A DNA stretch of 64,000 bases, taken from NCBI GenBank assembly GCA_013698305.1, contig JACCVC010000168.1, forward strand, positions 1 to 64,000, read 5' to 3'. The notes under the pieces are model-generated. The model did not search any database and was not told the origin of the DNA. It worked only from the letters and a program-made list of their open reading frames with translations. The DNA comes from Chloroflexia bacterium (lineage in GTDB: Bacteria; Chloroflexota; Chloroflexia; Thermomicrobiales; UBA6265). Positions within the stretch are counted from its first letter, which is position 1, and each line of letters opens with the position of its first letter. The translations under genes and the position numbers were made by a program. This document shows, piece after piece, positions 36,536-44,032 of this stretch.

Positions 36536-37483
36536 TCAAGTGCCAGGCACAGAAATATGCATACGCTGGCGTTCCTCCGGTTCGTCCATGTCCTCGCGCA
36601 TGACGACGTAGGTCTTGCCGACCGCCGTTGATGCCGCACCAGGATTGCCGTCCTTGTCGAGCGCCACGATGTTCATTTCGCTTTTGTACGGGTCGTCGAG
36701 GTGTGCGAGGTCGTTCATTGCTTGCTCCAGGGCCGCTTCAAGCGACATGCCGAAGCGCATGAACGTCACCACGCTGTGGGCGGTCAGGCAGCGCTGCGCC
36801 ATCTCGCCTCGACCGGTGCAGGCGGCGGCGCCCCAGCGGTTGTCGGCATAGTTGCCGGCGCCGATGATCGGGGAATCACCGAGCCGTCCCGGATACTTCC
36901 ACGCCCAACCGGATGTCGAAACGGCGGAGGCGATGTTGCCGTCGCGATCACGGGCAATGAAATTCACGGTGCCGTGTGGAATCTCGCCGATGCTGGCGAA
37001 ATCGGCATCACTGGCGTTGGCGGCGACAAGCTCGCTGACCCGTGACATATAAGAGGCGTCTCGATCCCTGGGGTCACCCAATCGCTTTTTCCAAATGGCC
37101 TCTGCCTCGGGCGTGAGGATATCTCGCTGCTCAAAGCCAAGCTCTTCCGCGAGTTGCCGAGAGCCATCACCCGCGATCAGGACATGCGGCAGCGTCTCCA
37201 TCACCTTGCGGGCAAGGTCGACGGCATCCTGATAGCCCTGGAGCGCACCGACCGCTCCGGCCTTGAGGCCAGCGCCTTCCATCACGCTTGCGTCGAGCTC
37301 TACGTCACCCAACATGTTGGGAAGTCCGGAGTAGCCGACGGTATGATCGTCAGGATTGGCCTCGACAAGCCGCGTGCCGGCGATGACGGCATCAAGCGCC
37401 GATCCGCTCTGGCGCAGTACGTCAACGGCCGCTGGCAGCCCGATATGGCCATTGGCGGACGCGACGACTATTCCCTGATCCAT
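36536..37483 (-). CDS. Ntn-hydrolase, T2 asparaginase / glycosylasparaginase family
   Basis: A 315-residue precursor of the T2 family, which self-cleaves to expose a catalytic threonine. The likely cleavage site is in EIPHGTVNFIARDRDGN, with Thr of HGTV as nucleophile. Downstream STSGWAWKYPGRLGDSPIIG and CTGRGE match the substrate pocket of aspartylglucosaminidase-type members. The family includes enzymes that cut beta-aspartyl peptide bonds. It starts 1 nt after the glutaredoxin-like gene. A role in finishing cyanophycin degradation is possible but unproven. Confidence 0.87.
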   Translation of the reverse strand: MDQGIVVASANGHIGLPAAVDVLRQSGSALDAVIAGTRLVEANPDDHTVGYSGLPNMLGDVELDASVMEGAGLKAGAVGALQGYQDAVDLARKVMETLPHVLIAGDGSRQLAEELGFEQRDILTPEAEAIWKKRLGDPRDRDASYMSRVSELVAANASDADFASIGEIPHGTVNFIARDRDGNIASAVSTSGWAWKYPGRLGDSPIIGAGNYADNRWGAAACTGRGEMAQRCLTAHSVVTFMRFGMSLEAALEQAMNDLAHLDDPYKSEMNIVALDKDGNPGAASTAVGKTYVVMREDMDEPEERQRMHISVPGT

Positions 37484-37484
37484 G

Positions 37485-37763
37485 CTAGTTGCTCCGGCTT
37501 GTCACGCGAATCTCGTAGCCGGCGTTGCTCAACGCCTCGTCGAGCTCGTCGTTGGACGGTTCCACAAGGACGGCTTCGCCAATCAGGATCGTTGGGACGC
37601 GGCGCTGACCGGTCATCTCTTCGACCGTAGTCGCCGCCATGTCGTAAGATTCGATGTCAAATTCGGTCCAGGCCAGGTTCAGCTCGCTGAGTCGTTCGCG
37701 GGACCGGGTCACATCCGGACACGGTCGTTCGCGGGCATACATCACGATGTGGGAGGGTGGCAT
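37485..37763 (-). CDS. Glutaredoxin-like protein
   Basis: A 92-residue thioredoxin-fold protein. Residues 5-20 (IVMYARERPCPDVTRSRERL) place one cysteine at the usual active site, followed by Pro-Asp instead of a second cysteine, so it is monothiol at best. The cis-proline region is RRVPTILIG. It starts 11 nt after the HypE-like gene and ends 1 nt before the asparaginase-like gene, so the three are one unit. The function is probably redox or iron-sulfur handling. Confidence 0.8.
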   Translation of the reverse strand: MPPSHIVMYARERPCPDVTRSRERLSELNLAWTEFDIESYDMAATTVEEMTGQRRVPTILIGEAVLVEPSNDELDEALSNAGYEIRVTSRSN

Positions 37764-37774
37764 GGTGTTTCTCC

Positions 37775-38824
37775 TTATGCACTTTCTGGCGTTCGGGCGA
37801 GAGTCCGTGTGATCTCGTCGGCATCATACCGTGGCAACGCAATCCGGGTACCGCTGGTCATCGCGTTGCGTTGCCGGGGTTCGGAACACATGTGCCCGAT
37901 ACGCGTGACCTGGATACCTGCCTCTGCAAACGCCGCGTCGATTGCCTCGCGGGCGGCAGGCTCGGCGGTAAAGAGCAAAGCGCCGGAGGAGAGCAGCCCG
38001 TAGGGGGAGATATCGAGCGACGCGCAGATGTCTCGAGTCGCGTCGGCAACAGGGATGACATCCAGGTCCACGTCGACCCCCAGCGAGGAGGCTTCGGCTA
38101 GCTCGTGGATCGCGGTGGAGACGCCTCCTTCCGTCGGGTCATGCATGGCATGCACGCCATTGATGGAGTGGGCGAGTTGGGCATCGGCCACGATGGATAT
38201 GCCCGGATCATGCAACATGGCCTTGGCGGCTGCGATGTTGGCTAGTGATACACCCGCCAGCTCGTCTACTGAAAGCTCGGTGGCGAGGATCGACGTGCCT
38301 TCGATTCCGGCACTACGGGTGAGGTAGATGTCATCGCCCGCCTTCGCCCCACCGGGAGGAAGGATGCCGTGTGGACCGCCCACGCCGATAAGGGTTGCGG
38401 AGAGCAGGACCCGGTCGATCCCTGGAGTTACCTCCGTATGCCCGCCGATAATGGCGATGTCGTCCGCCGCGCATGCGGTAGCAAGCTCGTCGAACAGCGA
38501 CTCGACGTCATCTGATGTCGAGTTCTCCGGAAAAAGCGCCGTCACGGTGATCCAGCGAGGGATGCCACCAAGGCAGGCGATGTCGTTGGCGTTTACGGCG
38601 ACCAGATAGGTGGCGGGAGACGATGTGGCGAAGGTGATCGGGTCACTCTTGACGATGATATCTTCGCTGGCACGAATGACCGCCGCGTCGTGGCCCGGTC
38701 CCGGCGGGACGAGGACAGTCGCGTCCTGCGCGTCGATGTATTTCGAGAGCAGGGTCACCAGCAGGTCAGCTGGCAGCTTCCCAGGCGCCAACACGGTGTC
38801 CGGGGCGGTGGTGGTCCTACTCAT
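37775..38824 (-). CDS. AIR synthase-related / HypE-like protein
   Basis: A 349-residue PurM-fold ATP-binding protein. HypE-like motifs are GPGHDAAVI, VNANDIACLGG, IIGGHTEVTPG, GILPPGGAKAGDDIYLT and HDPTEGGVSTAIHELAEAS. True HypE ends with a cysteine that carries the cyanide precursor; this protein ends in ARTPESA with no terminal cysteine, and no hydrogenase gene is nearby. It therefore probably acts on another substrate. Its ATG (38824) overlaps the xseB stop by 8 nt. Confidence 0.85.
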   Translation of the reverse strand: MSRTTTAPDTVLAPGKLPADLLVTLLSKYIDAQDATVLVPPGPGHDAAVIRASEDIIVKSDPITFATSSPATYLVAVNANDIACLGGIPRWITVTALFPENSTSDDVESLFDELATACAADDIAIIGGHTEVTPGIDRVLLSATLIGVGGPHGILPPGGAKAGDDIYLTRSAGIEGTSILATELSVDELAGVSLANIAAAKAMLHDPGISIVADAQLAHSINGVHAMHDPTEGGVSTAIHELAEASSLGVDVDLDVIPVADATRDICASLDISPYGLLSSGALLFTAEPAAREAIDAAFAEAGIQVTRIGHMCSEPRQRNAMTSGTRIALPRYDADEITRTLARTPESA

Positions 38825-39080
38825 CGTCGCTATCGGGCCATTCGTCTGACGCGTGGGAGTTCAATGACGTTGCTTCGGCGATCTCGGTAACCTTGAGCTC
38901 GGCCGTAGCGAGACGCTGCTGGCAGGCGTCAATAAGCTTCATGCCGGATTCGTAGCGTAGTAGCATCTCGTCGAGCGACAACTTGCCAGACTCAAGGTCG
39001 GCAACGATGGCTTCGATCTCCTCCAGGCGCTGCTCGAAGTTGCGAGTGTCATCGGCTGTAGTCAATGGTTCCTGCCTCAT
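38817..39080 (-). CDS. xseB: Exodeoxyribonuclease VII small subunit
   Basis: An 87-residue helical protein that joins XseA to form the single-strand exonuclease. The conserved core is FEQRLEEIEAIVADLESGKLSLDEMLLRYESGMKLI. The ATG at 39080 overlaps the 3' end of xseA; a TTG at 39065, with AGGA close upstream, is an alternative. The C-terminus is acidic. The xseA-xseB-HypE-like genes overlap in series, indicating translational coupling. Confidence 0.93.
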   Translation of the reverse strand: MRQEPLTTADDTRNFEQRLEEIEAIVADLESGKLSLDEMLLRYESGMKLIDACQQRLATAELKVTEIAEATSLNSHASDEWPDSDDE

Positions 39081-40296
39081 TCGCTGGGTGTTCCTCGTGT
39101 AGTTGACTGAGTGTTCCGGATGCTCGGCCATCGGGGAAACGGACGACGACCTCCCCGCCCGGAGGTAGCGAATCTGCGGACCTGACCGTGTGACCTGTCG
39201 CTGCATCCTGCACCATCGCAAAGCCACGTTTCAGGATGTAGGTGGGGTTCAAGGCATCCAGAACAGCGGCGTCCGAAATCAACTCTAGCCTGCTACGTTC
39301 TATCGTGGCGGTGGTCGAAGCCCTCGCTCGCTTCGCCAGGAGGTCCAGGACCATGCGATGCCGAGCTATCTGCTGCGCCGGGGATTGAAGTCGAATCCGA
39401 CGGTCCAGACCTTTGAGCGCCAACTCGTGGTCGCCAAGAATGGCTTTCAGCGTGCTCGTAAGATACCGTCGTCGATGATGAAGGTGATCGAGGAGAACGG
39501 CGGCGTCTGGCAGCAGGAGCTCTGCCGCCGCGGATGGCGTGGCGGCCCGCAGATCTGCGACCATGTCGCAGATCGACACGTCGGTTTCATGTCCCACCGC
39601 CGAGACGACAGGCATAGAGCTGGCGAAGACCGCCCTCGCGACGAGTTCTGAGTTGAACGGAGCGAGGTCCTCGGGTGAGCCACCACCGCGACCGACGATG
39701 AGCGCATCGAGATCGCCAAGTTCCTCGGCTTGACGGATCGCTGCCGCGATCTCTTCCGGCGCCCGATCGCCCTGCACCGCCGATGGGATGAGCACCAGCT
39801 CGACGAGCGGATACCGTCGGCGAGCGACGGTCTGGATGTCGTGCCAGACTGCGCCGGTTGAGCTGGTGACAACGCCGATGCGTCGTGGAAATGCAGGGAT
39901 CGGGCGCTTCCGGCTCTCGTCGAACAGTCCATCGGCCTCGAGCCGCTGACGCAATCGCTCGAACTCCAGGGACAACATCCCTTGGCCGAGATGCTCGAAC
40001 ACGTCGGCCTGGATCTGCAGCCTGCCCTGGACCTGGTAGTAATCTGCCTGGCCGTGGATGACGACCGACTCGCCCTGGCCCGGCACGAACCGCTGACGGG
40101 CCGCGGCGGACTTCCACATCACGGCGTCGATCGAGGCATTGCCCTCGCAGAGTGTGAAGTAGATGTGGCCGGAGCGGGGGACGTAGATCTTGGTGATCTC
40201 ACCTTCGATCCACACGTCGGCCAAAAGCTCATCGCTGGTGACGACATCGTGAATGTAGCTGTTTATGGTGCTGACCGGGTAAATATGGGATGGCAT
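39049..40296 (-). CDS. xseA: Exodeoxyribonuclease VII large subunit
   Basis: A 415-residue nuclease subunit. The N-terminal OB-fold (residues 5-100: INSYIHDVVTSDELLADVWIEGEI) binds single-stranded DNA. The catalytic domain has FPRRIGVVTSSTGAVWHDI and DALIVGRGGGSPEDLAPFN, then AVGHETDVSICD. Its start shares TAATG with the accB stop. Length is within the family range. It degrades single-stranded DNA to oligonucleotides in repair. Confidence 0.95.
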   Translation of the reverse strand: MPSHIYPVSTINSYIHDVVTSDELLADVWIEGEITKIYVPRSGHIYFTLCEGNASIDAVMWKSAAARQRFVPGQGESVVIHGQADYYQVQGRLQIQADVFEHLGQGMLSLEFERLRQRLEADGLFDESRKRPIPAFPRRIGVVTSSTGAVWHDIQTVARRRYPLVELVLIPSAVQGDRAPEEIAAAIRQAEELGDLDALIVGRGGGSPEDLAPFNSELVARAVFASSMPVVSAVGHETDVSICDMVADLRAATPSAAAELLLPDAAVLLDHLHHRRRYLTSTLKAILGDHELALKGLDRRIRLQSPAQQIARHRMVLDLLAKRARASTTATIERSRLELISDAAVLDALNPTYILKRGFAMVQDAATGHTVRSADSLPPGGEVVVRFPDGRASGTLSQLHEEHPANEAGTIDYSR

Positions 40297-40787
40297 TACA
40301 TGTACGAATCGGTTTGTTCGGAAAGACGCACCAGCGGCGAGCCATACTCGACCGCCTGGGCGTTTTCCACCATGACTTCCGCGACGATACCTGGCTTGTC
40401 GGCCACGATCTCATTCATGATCTTCATGGCCTCGATGATGCCGATGACCTGACCGACTTCGACTTCGTCACCAAGGCGAACGAAGGGGTCATCTCCAGGC
40501 GACGGGGCCGAATAGTAGGTGCCGATCATGGGCGCGGTAACGATGTGTCCGGGATCGGGAGCGGCTGACTCCGCTGGCGCTTCCTGAGAGGAGTTGGCCT
40601 GTGGCTGCGGGGCATAGCCGGTCGCGACAGCACCACGCAGGCGGATCGAAACGTCCCCCGCGGTGAGGTCGAGCTCGGAGATTCCGCCCTTGCCCATCAG
40701 CGAGATCAACTCCTTGACCGCGCCGATCAGCTGCTCGGTCGATGATCCCTCTGCGTCTCGTTCCGCGATTCCGGCGAAGCGTTCCAT
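40296..40787 (-). CDS. accB: Biotin carboxyl carrier protein of acetyl-CoA carboxylase
   Basis: A 163-residue carrier. The N-terminal helix (residues 10-45) interacts with the carboxylase, an Ala/Pro-rich linker follows, and the C-terminal biotinyl domain has APMIGTYYSAPSPGDDPFV and EAMKIMNEI, where the lysine is biotinylated. The ATG at 40787 follows AGGAG by about 7 nt. It lies between efp (10-nt gap) and xseA. The efp-accB order is common, but accC does not follow here. Confidence 0.94.
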   Translation of the reverse strand: MERFAGIAERDAEGSSTEQLIGAVKELISLMGKGGISELDLTAGDVSIRLRGAVATGYAPQPQANSSQEAPAESAAPDPGHIVTAPMIGTYYSAPSPGDDPFVRLGDEVEVGQVIGIIEAMKIMNEIVADKPGIVAEVMVENAQAVEYGSPLVRLSEQTDSYM

Positions 40788-40797
40788 CCGGACTCTC

Positions 40798-41358
40798 CTA
40801 GGCGATGCGCTCAATGTACGCGCCGGTGCGAGTGTCAACCTTTACCTGGTCGCCCTCGTTGATAAAGAGCGGGACAGTTACGACCAGGCCCGTTTCAAGC
40901 GTAGCGGGCTTGGTGCCACCAGTCGCGGTGTCTCCCTTGAATCCGGGATCGGTCTGCGATATCGACAGCACCACCGAGGTCGGCAACTCGATGTCGATCG
41001 GTTCGCCATCGTGGGTGAGAAGGTCGATGACATCGTTTTCCTTCATGTAGTTCGCCGCGTCACCAATCGTGGTCTCGTTGAGATGGAGCTGGTCAAACGT
41101 CTCGGTGTCCATCAGGTGAAAGCCGTCGCCATCGCGGTAAAGGAACTGCACGTGCGACCGCTCGAGCCGGATGGCGCTGAACTTGGTGCCGGCCATCACG
41201 GTTTGCTGGGTGGTGGAGCCGGTGCGGAGGTCCCGCAGGGTCATTCGAAGCTGAGCGGAGCCTCGACCTTGCTTGTTGTGCGAAAAATCGATCACCTTGA
41301 GCAGACGACCGTCGCTCTCGAAGGTGCTTCCCTTACGAATGTCTCCAGTATCAATCAT
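40798..41358 (-). CDS. efp: Elongation factor P
   Basis: A 186-residue, three-domain factor that relieves ribosome stalling at polyproline. The domain I loop that reaches the peptidyl transferase centre reads HNKQGRGSA, so the tip residue is Arg32. In E. coli the tip is a beta-lysylated Lys. Domain III ends with KVDTRTGAYIERIA, the standard C-terminus. GGGAG lies 13 nt before the ATG. It is followed by accB in the same transcript. No epmA, epmB or earP is in the window. Confidence 0.95.
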   Translation of the reverse strand: MIDTGDIRKGSTFESDGRLLKVIDFSHNKQGRGSAQLRMTLRDLRTGSTTQQTVMAGTKFSAIRLERSHVQFLYRDGDGFHLMDTETFDQLHLNETTIGDAANYMKENDVIDLLTHDGEPIDIELPTSVVLSISQTDPGFKGDTATGGTKPATLETGLVVTVPLFINEGDQVKVDTRTGAYIERIA

Positions 41359-41425
41359 AGGTTATATGTTGCTCCCTGTTGATCAAGACGGATTGCGAAG
41401 ACACAAGCACCGTCTATCGCGCTAC

Positions 41426-41451
41426 GGGCAGACACAGGGTCTGCCCCTACG
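41426..41451 (+). repeat. REP-like palindrome
   Basis: Perfect arms GGGCAGAC (41426-41433) and GTCTGCCC (41439-41446) enclose ACAGG and are followed by CTACG. This is the best-preserved of the REP-like units. It lies in the 102-nt gap between pepQ and efp. Confidence 0.6.
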
Positions 41452-41460
41452 TTGGCTGGT

Positions 41461-42570
41461 CTAGATTGACATTGACCCGACACCCTTCGACGCTGAGGTG
41501 AGGTTACGGTATCCGCCGTCTTCAACAAGGGCGACGTCTTCGATTCGGACACCGCCCCAATCGGGCAGGTACAGCCCCGGTTCCATGGTGACCACGTACC
41601 CGGACTCCAGCATACCTGTGGCTCGCTTGCTCACGGACGGGGACTCATGCACGCGAAGGCCGAGCCCGTGTCCGGCGCTGTGGATCACATAGTCTTCAAG
41701 GCCGAGTTTCGCAAACACCGCTCTTGTCGCGAGATCGGGCGCGGAACACTGCACTCCCGCCCGTATCGCGGCAAGACCGGCAGCCTGAGCGGCCAGGATC
41801 GCCTCGTAGATCGTGACAAGCCGTTCGTCCGGCTTGCCCAAACACACGGTGCGGGTCAAGTCACCATTATACCCATCAATCCGGGCGCCCATGTCGATGA
41901 TGATCGGTTCGCCTGGCTGGAGCTCGCGATGGCCAGGGCGATGGTGCGGCTTCGCGGCGTTGGGGCCGGCGGCGACAATCGTGTCGAACGCCTCTCCCTC
42001 ACTTCCGAACTTCTGAAGCGCGTCGCGAACGAGATCGGCGGCCTGCCGCTCGGTGATGCCCTGCTTGAAGCGGGAGGCGGCGTGCGCGAATGCCTGGTCC
42101 GTGCTGGACGCCGCCTGTGCAAGCAACTCCACCTCTTCGGGCGACTTGCGCGCGCGGAGGGCATCGACCGCTGAGTTGGCGCGGACGAGGGTGGCAGCCG
42201 AACCCACCTTTTCCTGAAGCATGAACCAGGACGCAGCGGAGGTGGTGGTATCCTCGACCGCAACTACCACTGCGCCGAGGGATTCGATCTGTTCTGCGGC
42301 GCTCGCAACCCAGGACTGCTGCGTTGCCACGACCGTTACAACATCTTGGTCGACCTCCGCGTTGGCCCACGGCAGGTTGGTCGGCGACACGTAGAGCTCG
42401 GCTGATTGCTCCGCGATCACCAGCGCGCCGGAAGACTCGTCGGCGGCGTGATCTTCGGCGGTGAAGCCGGTGAGGTAGCGACGATTGGCTGGATTAGTGA
42501 TCAGAATCGCGTCCCAGCCCTTGTCAGCGAGGATGCTTCGTACCGCCACGACTCGTTGTTCGACGATCAA
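41461..42570 (-). CDS. pepQ: M24-family Xaa-Pro peptidase
   Basis: A 369-residue creatinase-fold metallopeptidase that releases N-terminal residues next to proline. The N-terminal domain (1-130) is followed by the catalytic domain, with metal ligands in IDMGARIDGYNGDLTRT, HGLGLRVHESP, TMEPGLYLPDWGGVRIED and the final histidine/glutamate positions. The TTG start at 42570 overlaps the aroQ stop as TTGA, with GGGAG 9 nt upstream. The aroQ-pepQ-efp order is common in Gram-positive and Chloroflexi genomes. Confidence 0.92.
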   Translation of the reverse strand: MIVEQRVVAVRSILADKGWDAILITNPANRRYLTGFTAEDHAADESSGALVIAEQSAELYVSPTNLPWANAEVDQDVVTVVATQQSWVASAAEQIESLGAVVVAVEDTTTSAASWFMLQEKVGSAATLVRANSAVDALRARKSPEEVELLAQAASSTDQAFAHAASRFKQGITERQAADLVRDALQKFGSEGEAFDTIVAAGPNAAKPHHRPGHRELQPGEPIIIDMGARIDGYNGDLTRTVCLGKPDERLVTIYEAILAAQAAGLAAIRAGVQCSAPDLATRAVFAKLGLEDYVIHSAGHGLGLRVHESPSVSKRATGMLESGYVVTMEPGLYLPDWGGVRIEDVALVEDGGYRNLTSASKGVGSMSI

Positions 42571-43013
42571 GGCTTTTTGCTCCCTTGATGCATGTCGCTG
42601 AACCAGTCCACGGCCATCACGTATCCATATGACCCAAATCCGGCAATCTGCCCGATGGCAACCGGAGCGATCACGGAGTGATGCCGAAACGGCTCTCGAT
42701 GATGAATGTTGGAGAGGTGGACCTCTACCGTGGCGATTCCGGTCGCGGTGATCGCGTCGCGTAGGGCGATGCTGTAGTGCGTGAGCGCGCCTGGGTTGAT
42801 GATCATGCCGTCCGCCGATGACGCATGTTCGTGAATAAAGTCGATCAACCCGCCTTCGTGGTTGGACTGGAAATCGAGAATCACCATTCCAGACTGAGTA
42901 GCGCGTTCTCTCACGACATCGACAATGTCGTTGAGCGACTCGTGGCCGTAGATGTCCGGCTCTCGGGTACCTAGCAGGTTGAGGTTGGGGCCGTTGAGGA
43001 ACAGGAGCTTCAT
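42567..43013 (-). CDS. aroQ: 3-dehydroquinate dehydratase, type II
   Basis: A 148-residue dodecameric enzyme for the third shikimate step. Signature segments are FLNGPNLNLLGTREPDIYG with the catalytic tyrosine, FQSNHEGGLIDFIHE, INPGALTHYSIALRDA and VEVHLSNIHHREPFRHHS. Length is normal. It overlaps pepQ by 4 nt and follows the secreted-protein gene by 21 nt. tyrA at 47.9 kb is the other aromatic amino acid gene in the window. Confidence 0.95.
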   Translation of the reverse strand: MKLLFLNGPNLNLLGTREPDIYGHESLNDIVDVVRERATQSGMVILDFQSNHEGGLIDFIHEHASSADGMIINPGALTHYSIALRDAITATGIATVEVHLSNIHHREPFRHHSVIAPVAIGQIAGFGSYGYVMAVDWFSDMHQGSKKP

Positions 43014-43034
43014 GCTGACGCGGTACTCCGTATA

Positions 43035-44003
43035 TTAGCCAACCGGTTGAAGCTCCGTCACGATGGCCGGGACATAGGCCGAGATCGAGTAGGTCTCATC
43101 GGACCCCTCAGGCGCGAGCGTGCCGGTGAAGATGTAGACGGGTTGCAGATACTGGGCTTCGCCCATCGCGCCTGATGACGTGTAGGCGATGGAGACCTCG
43201 TCGTATGTTGCGGTACCGGTGATGGTGGATCCTTGCGGGAACTGCTCGATCGGCAGGGTGACATCAAGATATGACTGGCGTCCCTCAATGACGGTGAATG
43301 CATCGGCAACCCCACGAAGACGATATGTCTCAACTTCGGTGATTGTCGCCCATCTAACACGGGACTCGAGAATAGTGCCCGCCGGTCCGACAGTGACGGT
43401 GATGCCCGGTGTGGACGACAGTAACGGTGCCGGGTTCGCGGGAAGGAACTCGACGATCAGGCGAGCTGGCTCCTCGATGTGAGCGACGATTGAGCCGTCG
43501 CCGATGTCAGCTGGCATCAGTCCCGAGATTCGAAGCCAGTCTCTGGCGTACGCGATGGCGGCCTCGTCGTCCGGCAGCGCTTCGTCTGGCGCTTCGACCG
43601 CCGAGACGAATTGCAGCAGACCTGGCGTGGTGTAGATGCTGCCTTCGTCCTCGACCGTATAGGTGCCCTCGCCCTGTTCTGTGATCTCTCCGTCTACGCC
43701 GAGCGTGTCGGCTACTTCGGCGACTTGTTCCTGATCATAGGATATAGACTCAACCTGAAAGATCGGCACCTCCTGAGGGACGCTTTCGGCGTCTCCCTGC
43801 CAACTCGAGGCGAGCTCGAATGTATAGCTTTGGGAGTTCATCGTTGGCAGGTCGATGATCGGAAGTGGCGATGTAAGCTCCGATTCCGTTCCTGATCCCG
43901 GCGTGGCGTCCTGAGCGGTGACGATCGGGGTCGATGACCCGACTATCGCAAGTAGCAAGAAGCTGGTGATCAACGTGCGAAGGATTGTCAGCATACGTGT
44001 CAT
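43035..44003 (-). CDS. Secreted protein of unknown function
   Basis: A 322-residue protein with a signal peptide: MTRMLTILRTLITSFLLLAI, then cleavage near VTAQD. The mature part starts with a low-complexity Thr/Ser/Gly linker and continues as a beta-rich, acidic domain. It contains SIYTTPGLLQFVSAVEAPDEAL and ends with PVYIFTGTLAPEGSDETYSISAYVPA. No cysteines, catalytic motif or membrane anchor were seen. GGAG lies 10 nt before the ATG. It follows uvrB by 29 nt, probably in one transcript. Confidence 0.7.
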   Translation of the reverse strand: MTRMLTILRTLITSFLLLAIVGSSTPIVTAQDATPGSGTESELTSPLPIIDLPTMNSQSYTFELASSWQGDAESVPQEVPIFQVESISYDQEQVAEVADTLGVDGEITEQGEGTYTVEDEGSIYTTPGLLQFVSAVEAPDEALPDDEAAIAYARDWLRISGLMPADIGDGSIVAHIEEPARLIVEFLPANPAPLLSSTPGITVTVGPAGTILESRVRWATITEVETYRLRGVADAFTVIEGRQSYLDVTLPIEQFPQGSTITGTATYDEVSIAYTSSGAMGEAQYLQPVYIFTGTLAPEGSDETYSISAYVPAIVTELQPVG

Positions 44004-44032
44004 GCAGTCGGTTCTCCTTGATGAGTCCGAAT

